Below, piece by piece: positions 1-5,518 of a stretch of DNA of 12,383 bases (positions within the stretch are counted from its first letter, which is position 1; the number at the start of each line of letters is the position of its first letter). Origin of the DNA: SIG452 sp045580405 (GTDB taxonomy: Bacteria; Bacillota; Clostridia; UMGS1840); contig JAZNNT010000054.1 in the NCBI GenBank assembly GCA_045580405.1, positions 1 through 12,383 of the forward strand. Reading direction: 5' to 3'. A program made the translations under genes and the position numbers. Below the pieces are notes generated by a model. That model made no database searches and was not told the DNA's origin. It was given only the letters and a program-made list of their open reading frames with translations.

Positions 1-156
1 CCCTCGGAAAAAAACAGAATTTTGCAGTTTCAGCAAATGCTGATAGCCGGTGGCATAAATGCCACGGTACGACGGACCTTGGGTACCGATATCAACGCTG
101 CCTGCGGTCAGTTGAGACGGGCTGAGACCAAGCGAAAGGAAGGTGAGTTACAGTGA
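1..156 (+). CDS. rlmN: RlmN, dual-specificity 23S rRNA/tRNA adenine-C2 methyltransferase (3' end only)
   Basis: Only the last 51 codons are present; the 5' part lies outside the window. RlmN is a radical-SAM enzyme that methylates C2 of an adenosine in 23S rRNA and of A37 in some tRNAs. The visible tail carries the family's C-terminal signature: a GINATVRRTLG stretch followed by DINAACGQL. The Cys codon at 103-105 corresponds to the conserved C-terminal cysteine (Cys355 in E. coli) that carries the transferred methylene during catalysis, so the catalytic end is intact. The tail ends in a charged stretch rich in Lys and Glu. The stop (154-156) overlaps the GTG start of the next gene in a GTGA arrangement, which suggests translational coupling. 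RlmN immediately upstream of the PP2C/kinase pair is also the B. subtilis order (yloN-prpC-prkC). Confidence 0.92.
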   Translation, partial: PSEKNRILQFQQMLIAGGINATVRRTLGTDINAACGQLRRAETKRKEGELQ

Positions 157-857
157 TACACGGTGTAACAAACGTTGGCAAAAAACGCGAATTGAATGAA
201 GACAGTTTTTATTTTCAAACCGATAAAAAAGGGTTTCTAATGATTGTTTCAGACGGAATGGGCGGTCACAATGCAGGAGAAATTGCAAGTGATATGGCGG
301 TGAAAGCGATATTGGAATATGCAAAAAAGCATGACATTTTCCTTGATCCGGAGATTTCGTTGCGTCAGGCAGTATCCTATGCCAATAAGAAGATATACAC
401 AGCAGCTTGCAAAAAGGCAACTTTGCGGGGCATGGGAGCCACGTTGGTTGTGGCAGTAGGAAACTCCAAAAAAATGTGTATCGCCAATGTGGGAGATTCT
501 CGTGCTTACCTAATTTCTAAAGAGAAAATTCAGCAGATTACAAAAGATCATTCCTATGTGTATGAATTGCAAAAAAACGGAGTGATCACTCCTGAGGAAG
601 CGAAAATTCATCCTCGCAGAAATGAAATTCTAAAGGCACTTGGTATTGCCCCTGAGGTTTATCCGGATATTTTCTTTCTGGACACAGAGAAAACAGACAA
701 GCTTCTCTTGTGCACTGACGGGCTTACCGGCCATGTATCAGATGACGAAATATATGCCATTGTTAACCGATATAGCCGTAAGGCTGCGGTGGAAGCATTA
801 GTCAAATTGGCAAATGACTATGGCGGTTCAGATAATATCACAGTTGTGCTTCGGTAA
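153..857 (+). CDS. prpC: PP2C-family Ser/Thr protein phosphatase (PrpC/Stp type)
   Basis: A soluble metal-dependent phosphatase of 234 residues, the usual length for the small bacterial PP2C class. It is expected to dephosphorylate the kinase encoded next door and that kinase's substrates. The PP2C motifs appear in order: RELNEDSF (Arg12, Glu16, Asp17), SDGMGGHNAGE with metal-binding Asp34 and Gly35, MGATL, ANVGDSRAY, TKDHS, CTDGL with Asp189, and GGSDNIT with Asp227. All acidic residues expected for the two-metal centre are present. The GTG start at 153 is chosen because it opens the conserved N-terminus, overlaps the rlmN stop by four bases and follows an AAGGAAGGTG ribosome-binding site (about 136-145). 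The kinase starts 36 bases downstream, the standard phosphatase-kinase pairing in Firmicutes. Confidence 0.95.
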   Translation: MIHGVTNVGKKRELNEDSFYFQTDKKGFLMIVSDGMGGHNAGEIASDMAVKAILEYAKKHDIFLDPEISLRQAVSYANKKIYTAACKKATLRGMGATLVVAVGNSKKMCIANVGDSRAYLISKEKIQQITKDHSYVYELQKNGVITPEEAKIHPRRNEILKALGIAPEVYPDIFFLDTEKTDKLLLCTDGLTGHVSDDEIYAIVNRYSRKAAVEALVKLANDYGGSDNITVVLR

Positions 858-893
858 TACAGATTAGTAATCAAAATAAGGAGATATATTATT

Positions 894-2885
894 ATGATTG
901 GAAAAATTCTGGGCGGACGATATGAGCTTTTGGAATTAATCGGCGTAGGGGGAATGTCACGGGTATATAAGGCAAAATGCAACCTCTTAAACCGTTATGT
1001 TGCTGTTAAAATTTTAAAAGAAGAATATAACGAGGATAAGGAATTTATCAAACGTTTTTATATTGAATCTCAGGCGGCTGCATCCTTGTCAAGTCCGCAT
1101 ATCGTGTCTATTTACGATGTGGGGGATGAAGAAAACCTTCACTATATTGTAATGGAATATGTGGAAGGCGTTACTTTAAAGGATGTGATTAAAGAGAACG
1201 GTGTTTTGGCATGGAATGTGGCGTTGAACTTTTCTATGCAGATTCTTGCAGCCTTGGAATGTGCTCACAAGAATGGTATTGTGCATAGAGATATTAAGCC
1301 GCACAATATGATTGTTACCGAAGACGGTGTGCTGAAGGTGACCGATTTTGGAATTGCCAGAGCCGTTAATAGCAATGAAACCAAGAAGATTGATACCGAT
1401 GTGATTGGTTCTGTGCATTATATTTCACCCGAACAGGCAAAAGGTATTATGATTGATGCCAGATGTGATTTGTATTCCCTGGGTGTAGTGATGTATGAAA
1501 TGCTTACCGGAAAGCTTCCTTATGACGGTGAAAACCCTGTTTCCGTTGCTTTGATGCATATTAGTTCAGAACCAATTTCTATTAAAGAACTGAATTTGTC
1601 TGTTCCTAATGAATTGGTTCGGATTGTCACCAAGTCTATGCAACGGGATGTTTTAAACCGTTATCAGAATGCAAGAGAAATGGCAGGCGATTTGACAGAG
1701 TTTAAAAAGGTGGAAAATCTGACCACCAAAGAAAATGAAGATGCCGTTGCTGCTGAAATTATTGAACTGGTTAAAAATGCGAAAAAAGAAGAGACTCCGG
1801 CAGAGGTGATTCCGGTTCACACCGTGGAACATTCTGCAATGGAGCAAAAGGAAGTTGAAATTCCTGTTCATATTGCAAAAAAGAAATCAGAAATGAATGC
1901 CAAACAGGAAAAAATTGCCATGTGGTCAGCCATCGGATTATCCACTGCAATTGTTATTGCTATCGTTTTTGTATTTATCAAGATTCTGTTCCCCGGCTTT
2001 GATTTTGCATCAGTTTCCAAGCCGAAAGAATACTTATTACCCAATGTTGTCGGACAACATATTGATACTGTGCGTCCGAAATTAGAGGCAGAGGGATTAA
2101 CCGTTATTGTGAACGAAGTGGAAGACGATTCTGAAGCAGACGGTACCATTTTACGGCAGAAACCCAGCGGCAATATTCATGTGAAGGTGAACAAAACCAG
2201 AGTTGAACTGGATGTGGTTGTTTCCGATGCTGAAAACGAAGAAAAAATTGATGTTCCTGATGTTACGGATAAGGAATATCGTCAGGCAAAACAGGAATTG
2301 GAAAAAGCCGGATTTAAAGTTCGTATTATAGAAGAAGAGTCCGATGAATCCGAAAAAGGGTATGTAATCCGTCAGAATCCCGGCGCGGAAAAGAAGGTTT
2401 CCAAAGGCAGCGAAGTAGTTCTTTATGTAGCAATTGAAGCTGAAATATCTGTGCCTAATTTTGTTGGTATGACTGAAGCAGAAGCAACTAAAACGGCTTC
2501 TGAGTTTGATTTAGTAGTTACATTTGTAGAAAAAGAAGGCACTGATGACGTAGGTAAAATTACGCAGCAGTCTCCGCAGAAGGGAACTAAGGTTGAACGA
2601 GGTTCTTCTGTTCGTTTAACTATGATTGTGGCATCGTCAGAACCAAGCCCCACTCCTACTTCCACTCCGGCGGCTTCCTCCAAACAGTCTCTGACCATTG
2701 ATTTACCGCAGGATCGTGACAGTGCTACTGTCGTAATCAAGAGAGATGGCAGCGAAGTTTATCGTCAGACCCATCAGACTTCTGAAAAACGTGTTACCGT
2801 TTCGGTAACCGGTAGCGGTACCCAGAAGATTGAAATTACTATTGACGGACAGTTATTCTTCTCGCAGAACGTAAAATTTAATTAA
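894..2885 (+). CDS. prkC: PASTA-domain Ser/Thr protein kinase (PrkC/PknB type)
   Basis: A single-pass membrane kinase of 663 residues. The cytoplasmic Hanks-type kinase domain (about 1-266) has a Gly-rich loop IGVGGMSRVY (16-25), Lys39 in AVKIL, Glu58 of helix C, the HRDIKPHN catalytic loop (Asp133), DFG (151-153) and the GSVHYISPEQ activation segment. A Lys/Glu-rich juxtamembrane stretch follows. One hydrophobic helix spans about 344-362. Outside the membrane lie three PASTA repeats (about 380-445, 450-515, 517-580), which in this family bind muropeptides or lipid II. A Ser/Pro/Thr linker (581-597) and a C-terminal domain of about 66 residues with beta-type alternation, not PASTA-like, complete it. 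Start: ATG with AAGGAG at 878-883. In B. subtilis PrkC drives germination in response to muropeptides and phosphorylates RsgA (CpgA), which fits the next gene. Confidence 0.96.
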   Translation: MIGKILGGRYELLELIGVGGMSRVYKAKCNLLNRYVAVKILKEEYNEDKEFIKRFYIESQAAASLSSPHIVSIYDVGDEENLHYIVMEYVEGVTLKDVIKENGVLAWNVALNFSMQILAALECAHKNGIVHRDIKPHNMIVTEDGVLKVTDFGIARAVNSNETKKIDTDVIGSVHYISPEQAKGIMIDARCDLYSLGVVMYEMLTGKLPYDGENPVSVALMHISSEPISIKELNLSVPNELVRIVTKSMQRDVLNRYQNAREMAGDLTEFKKVENLTTKENEDAVAAEIIELVKNAKKEETPAEVIPVHTVEHSAMEQKEVEIPVHIAKKKSEMNAKQEKIAMWSAIGLSTAIVIAIVFVFIKILFPGFDFASVSKPKEYLLPNVVGQHIDTVRPKLEAEGLTVIVNEVEDDSEADGTILRQKPSGNIHVKVNKTRVELDVVVSDAENEEKIDVPDVTDKEYRQAKQELEKAGFKVRIIEEESDESEKGYVIRQNPGAEKKVSKGSEVVLYVAIEAEISVPNFVGMTEAEATKTASEFDLVVTFVEKEGTDDVGKITQQSPQKGTKVERGSSVRLTMIVASSEPSPTPTSTPAASSKQSLTIDLPQDRDSATVVIKRDGSEVYRQTHQTSEKRVTVSVTGSGTQKIEITIDGQLFFSQNVKFN

Positions 2886-2931
2886 TTTGTAGTCGAAATC
2901 ATATCGAATTGAAAAGAGGTGCAGGTGCAGT

Positions 2932-3795
2932 TTGAAGGGTTTGCTGACAAAGGGAATCGGCGGTTTTTACTATGTGGAAACAGAAAACGGTTGTTATGAA
3001 TGCAAAGCAAGAGGGATTTTCCGAAAAAATGAAATTACCCCCACAGTTGGAGATCGGGTGGAAATTGCAGTCATTTCTGCGGAACAGAAAAAAGGAAGCC
3101 TCACAGAAATCTATCCCAGAAAGAATTTGCTGATTCGTCCCAGTATTGCTAATGTGGACCATTTTATCATTGTAGCACCTGCGAAATCTCCTGATTTTGA
3201 TACCTTTTTTGTAGATAAACTATTGGTATTTTGCGAATTATATCACATCGAGCCGTTAATTGTGATCAATAAAACAGACCTTCAAAAAGGAGAACAATAC
3301 GGAGAATTGTATCAAAAAATCGGTTACCCTGTGATTTATACAAGCACCATAAACGGAGAGGGAATTTCCAAGGTGAAAGAAAGTATTTTGGGTGGAATCA
3401 ATGTGTTTGCCGGATTTTCCGGGGCAGGGAAGTCTTCCTTGTTAAATCAGCTTGTTGAAAACGCTGACCTTGCAACCGGCGAAATCAGCAAAATCACCCG
3501 GGGACGTCATACAACCCGCCATTCGGAATTGTTTCAGATTGCGCCCGAAACCTATGTTGCAGATACTCCCGGCTTTTCTTCGTTGGAAATTGATTTTGCC
3601 ATTCCCAATCTTGATGAGCTGTTTCCTGAATTTCTGGATACGCTTTGCCAGTTTAAAGGCTGTTCCCACACTAAGGAAAAAGGCTGCGGTGTATTGGCAG
3701 CATTACAGGAAGGGAAAATTGCATCCTCCCGATACCAAAGCTATTTGCAGATATACGAAAAAATCAAAGATATTAAACCCTGGCATAAAAAGTAG
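2932..3795 (+). CDS. rsgA: RsgA, circularly permuted GTPase for 30S ribosome assembly
   Basis: A GTPase of 287 residues that checks late maturation of the small ribosomal subunit. It has an N-terminal OB-fold (about 1-65) and a GTPase domain whose motifs are circularly permuted, which is diagnostic: G4 NKTD (113-116) precedes the G1 P-loop GFSGAGKSS (161-169) and G3 DTPG (211-214). A C-terminal zinc site follows, with Cys239, Cys244, His246 and Cys252 (C-X4-C-X-H-X5-C). The start is a TTG at 2932, giving the usual MKG...GGFYYV opening, with AGAGGT (2915-2920) 11 bases upstream. No in-frame ATG or GTG offers a better start. It lies 46 bases after the kinase with no terminator between, so the two are probably cotranscribed. 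B. subtilis CpgA is a known PrkC substrate; that the same holds here is inference. Confidence 0.95.
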   Translation: MKGLLTKGIGGFYYVETENGCYECKARGIFRKNEITPTVGDRVEIAVISAEQKKGSLTEIYPRKNLLIRPSIANVDHFIIVAPAKSPDFDTFFVDKLLVFCELYHIEPLIVINKTDLQKGEQYGELYQKIGYPVIYTSTINGEGISKVKESILGGINVFAGFSGAGKSSLLNQLVENADLATGEISKITRGRHTTRHSELFQIAPETYVADTPGFSSLEIDFAIPNLDELFPEFLDTLCQFKGCSHTKEKGCGVLAALQEGKIASSRYQSYLQIYEKIKDIKPWHKK

Positions 3796-3810
3796 AAAGG
3801 AGTATGGAGA

Positions 3811-4446
3811 ATGGTACAGGTTTCCCCATCATTATTAGCAGCAGATTTTTCAAATTTACGGGAAGAAATTCACTCTGTTAAATCAGCTGATTTTTTGCAT
3901 CTGGATGTTATGGACGGACATTTTGTTCCCAATTTAACTATGGGGCCTTGTGTGATTTCATCCATTCGTCCCCATTCCGATTTGCTCTTTGATACTCATC
4001 TAATGATTGATAACCCGCTAAAATATATTGAGCCTTTTGCCAAAGCTGGTTCTGATTATATTACCGTACATATGGAGCAAACGGATGATATTGCAGAATG
4101 CATCCGTCTTGTGAAAAGCTTCGGAAAAAAGCCGGGACTTGCAATCAGTCCTGATACTCCGGCTTCTGTTTTGTTACCCTATTTAGAGGAAATTTTCATG
4201 ATTACGGTGATGTCGGTTTATCCCGGCTTTGGCGGACAGAAATTTATTGAATCCACTTATGAAAAAGTAAAAGAAGTAAGCCGTATGATCCAGAAAAAAG
4301 ATATTTTGCTTTCTGTAGACGGTGGTGTGGATTTAACAAATATTCGTGCACTGGAAGAAGCCGGAGCAACGATGGTGGTTGCCGGCAGCAGCGTTTTTGG
4401 TGCTATAAACCGCGAAGAAATGATTCGGCAGTTACAAGGAGAATAG
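3811..4446 (+). CDS. rpe: Ribulose-phosphate 3-epimerase
   Basis: A TIM-barrel enzyme of 211 residues that interconverts ribulose-5-phosphate and xylulose-5-phosphate in the non-oxidative pentose phosphate pathway. The family motifs are intact: PSLLAADF at the start, HLDVMDGHFVPN with His30, Asp32 and catalytic Asp35, DTHLMI with His63, MSVYPGFGGQKF (phosphate-binding loop), VDGGV with catalytic Asp170, and VAGSSVFG near the end. His30, Asp32, His63 and Asp170 are the expected metal and catalytic set. The ATG at 3811 follows AAGGAG (3797-3802) with eight bases of spacing; another ATG at 3804 is out of frame. The gene starts 15 bases after rsgA and is followed closely by thiN, as in B. subtilis (cpgA-rpe-yloS). 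Full length, nothing missing. Confidence 0.97.
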   Translation: MVQVSPSLLAADFSNLREEIHSVKSADFLHLDVMDGHFVPNLTMGPCVISSIRPHSDLLFDTHLMIDNPLKYIEPFAKAGSDYITVHMEQTDDIAECIRLVKSFGKKPGLAISPDTPASVLLPYLEEIFMITVMSVYPGFGGQKFIESTYEKVKEVSRMIQKKDILLSVDGGVDLTNIRALEEAGATMVVAGSSVFGAINREEMIRQLQGE

Positions 4447-4450
4447 TATT

Positions 4451-5074
4451 TTGAATGTGTTGATAATAGCTGCAGGAGAGAATAAAAATCCAAAGAAACT
4501 GTTGGAATACGTCAATGCAGCGGATTATATTATTTGTGCTGATGCAGGATATGACCACGCGAAAGCCGTTGGCATTGTACCGGATATTTTGGTGGGTGAT
4601 TTTGATTCCTTGCAGGAAGAACCTGCTGATTTTCTGAGAAAAGTAAAACTGCCGGTGGAAAAAGATGAAACCGATACCTTGTATGCTTTGCGATTTGCTT
4701 TTTCCAAAGGAGCAACCAAGGTGGTTTTATACGGTGGAATCGGGACCCGCTTTGACCATAGCTATGCTAATATCTGTTTATTGCAGCATGCTATGGTAAG
4801 AGAGATTGCCATGGTGGTAACTGATGGTAAAACCGAGATATATCTCACAGATTCCAAACTGAAGCTGAACGGCAGGAAAGGACAAACTGTTTCTGTTTAT
4901 TCTTTTTCGGATATTTGCGAGGGGGTTACCTTGCATGGCTTTTATTATCCGTTGGAGAATGCCGTATTGCAAAAATACGATATTGTCGGAACCAGCAATG
5001 TTGTGACAGAAGATGAGGCAGAAATTGCAGTTTCCTCCGGAACATTACTGATTGTTTGTAACCAATTGAACTGA
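4451..5074 (+). CDS. thiN: Thiamine pyrophosphokinase
   Basis: A cytosolic enzyme of 207 residues that transfers pyrophosphate from ATP to thiamine, giving thiamine diphosphate, the cofactor of transketolase among others. Seen directly: CADAGYDHA (29-37) and PDILVGDFDS (44-53) with the acidic nucleotide/Mg site, KDETDT (71-76), and GGIGTRFDH (95-103). The C-terminal part is the beta-rich thiamine-binding domain, including GTSN. The TTG at 4451 is preferred because AAGGAG at 4436-4441 lies nine bases upstream and it opens the normal N-terminus. An in-frame GTG at 4457 sits 15 bases from that site, and the ATG at 4455 is out of frame. Only four bases separate it from rpe. The stop codon forms the first base pair of a long terminator-like hairpin. 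Confidence 0.94.
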   Translation: MNVLIIAAGENKNPKKLLEYVNAADYIICADAGYDHAKAVGIVPDILVGDFDSLQEEPADFLRKVKLPVEKDETDTLYALRFAFSKGATKVVLYGGIGTRFDHSYANICLLQHAMVREIAMVVTDGKTEIYLTDSKLKLNGRKGQTVSVYSFSDICEGVTLHGFYYPLENAVLQKYDIVGTSNVVTEDEAEIAVSSGTLLIVCNQLN

Positions 5075-5086
5075 TACCAATATAAT
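5056..5086 (+). promoter_or_regulatory. Possible promoter inside the end of thiN and the hairpin's 5' arm
   Basis: A perfect TATAAT lies at 5081-5086 within the 5' arm of the hairpin. The best upstream element is TTGTAA at 5056-5061 (four of six matches to TTGACA), with a long 19-base spacer. A transcript from here would start near 5093, in the hairpin loop, and so would lack the 5' arm. It could serve the 58-residue protein and spoVM, which otherwise depend on read-through. The -35 match and spacing are weak, and I see no clear sporulation-sigma -10 (CATA type) as an alternative. Confidence 0.3.
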
Positions 5087-5120
5087 GATAGTAGAACTAT
5101 TGTTATGTTGGTATTTTTTT
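5074..5120 (+). terminator. 19-bp hairpin with T tract, probable terminator of the rlmN-thiN run
   Basis: Bases 5074-5092 pair with 5096-5114 around a three-base AGA loop. All 19 positions pair, 16 as Watson-Crick pairs and three as G-T wobbles (5081/5107, 5086/5102, 5087/5101). A run of seven T (5114-5120) follows, its first base being the last base of the stem. The stem is AT-rich, with CC/GG near its base, so it is longer and less GC-rich than a typical intrinsic terminator. It begins on the last base of the thiN stop. The wobbles sit where symmetric DNA would otherwise be expected, which suggests pairing matters at the RNA level. Termination efficiency cannot be judged from sequence alone. 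Confidence 0.72.
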
Positions 5121-5147
5121 ATAGGAAAAGGATGGAGGTGCCACCGA

Positions 5148-5324
5148 ATGAAAAATTTTCGCGGATGTTTTTCTTTAAGCTGGGGATTGGTGCTTTCTGC
5201 CTTAGGATTAGGAATCTTAATTGCATTGTCAGTTCCATTGGTCATTATTGTGATTATGCTGTCTTGCCTTCTGATAGGAGTAGGCTGTCTTTGGTCACTG
5301 TGCCGTCGGGGGAGAAAGTTTTAA
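5148..5324 (+). CDS. Small hydrophobic membrane protein of unknown function, upstream of spoVM
   Basis: I do not recognise this 58-residue protein. The ATG at 5148 is supported by a strong GGAGGTG (5134-5140) seven bases upstream. The open frame extends back to an ATG at 5085, but that ATG lies within the hairpin and has no ribosome-binding site. A short basic N-terminus (Lys2, Arg5) precedes a hydrophobic stretch from about residue 10 to 51 broken by Pro30, so two short membrane helices in a hairpin are likely. Glycines cluster at 13, 20, 22, 44 and 46, suggesting helix packing. There are three cysteines in or near the membrane (Cys7, Cys40, Cys47) plus Cys52, and a basic RRGRK tail. The positive ends suggest both termini are cytoplasmic. 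Just 21 bases separate it from spoVM, so the two are probably cotranscribed and it may act in the sporulating mother cell (inference). Confidence 0.62.
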   Translation: MKNFRGCFSLSWGLVLSALGLGILIALSVPLVIIVIMLSCLLIGVGCLWSLCRRGRKF

Positions 5325-5345
5325 AAAAGAAAAGGAGAAGATCTT

Positions 5346-5420
5346 ATGAAAATTGTTGTTTACCGTCCACCGTCTTATTTAAAGGGATTGTTTCGATGGA
5401 TATTTCGGGTGAAAAAATGA
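5346..5420 (+). CDS. spoVM: SpoVM, forespore-membrane amphipathic peptide (24 residues)
   Basis: In B. subtilis SpoVM is a 26-residue amphipathic helix that recognises the convex forespore membrane and recruits the coat ATPase SpoIVA. This 24-codon frame starts MKIVVYRPP and continues with Leu12, Gly14 and Arg17, aligning without gaps to the B. subtilis peptide from memory: Met1, Lys2, Pro9, Leu12, Gly14 and Arg17 are identical. Most other positions are conservative (Ile3 for Phe, Arg7 for Lys, Tyr11 for Phe, Leu15 for Ile, Ile19 for Met). Pro9 is known to be important for localisation. Position 8 is Pro rather than Leu, and the tail ends in Lys-Lys. AAAGGAG at 5331-5337 lies eight bases before the ATG, and a strong terminator follows the stop directly. 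The position after thiN matches B. subtilis. It is too short for most gene callers. Confidence 0.86.
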   Translation: MKIVVYRPPSYLKGLFRWIFRVKK

Positions 5421-5421
5421 G

Positions 5422-5455
5422 AAAAAAAGGGTTGCTGTTTTGCAACCCTTTTTTT
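5422..5455 (+). terminator. Rho-independent terminator after spoVM
   Basis: GGGTTGC (5429-5435) pairs perfectly with GCAACCC (5442-5448) around a six-base TGTTTT loop and is followed by seven T (5449-5455). Seven A (5422-5428) precede the stem and can extend the pairing, so the element could also act on the opposite strand. It lies two bases after the spoVM stop and 64 bases before clpC, separating the two units. Confidence 0.92.
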
Positions 5456-5468
5456 CTTCTGTTCTTCC

Positions 5469-5499
5469 TTGGTATTTTTTTATGGGTTTTGGCTACAAT
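5469..5499 (+). promoter_or_regulatory. Weak candidate promoter for clpC
   Basis: TACAAT at 5494-5499 matches five of six bases of a sigma-A -10. TTGGTA at 5469-5474 matches four of six of the -35, with a 19-base spacer. Because a terminator lies just upstream, clpC needs a promoter in this interval and this is the best candidate. It would leave a leader of only about a dozen bases. No GGTCAAA-type CtsR repeats and no CIRCE element (TTAGCACTC-N9-GAGTGCTAA) are visible between 5421 and 5518. Confidence 0.33.
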
Positions 5500-5507
5500 G
5501 GTAGGAA

Positions 5508-5513
5508 GAGGTG
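5508..5513 (+). promoter_or_regulatory. Ribosome-binding site fixing the clpC start
   Basis: GAGGTG lies five bases before the ATG at 5519. It marks that ATG as the true start, in preference to the far-upstream ATG at 5105, which lies in the hairpin's 3' arm and has no such site. Confidence 0.8.
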
Positions 5514-5518
5514 ATTTT

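Noticed and set aside
2793..2809. 7-bp hairpin (GTTACCG / CGGTAAC) near the end of prkC
   Set aside because: It is inside the coding sequence, lacks a T tract and falls in a Val/Thr/Ser/Gly repeat-like stretch where such symmetry arises easily.
3452..3838. 128-codon open frame on the plus strand overlapping rsgA and the rpe start
   Set aside because: It runs out of frame through the GTPase and zinc motifs of rsgA and has no recognisable product, so it is a shadow frame.
5085..5147. 21-codon upstream extension of the 58-residue membrane protein
   Set aside because: The ATG at 5085 lies within the hairpin's 5' arm and has no ribosome-binding site, whereas the ATG at 5148 has a strong GGAGGTG at ideal spacing.
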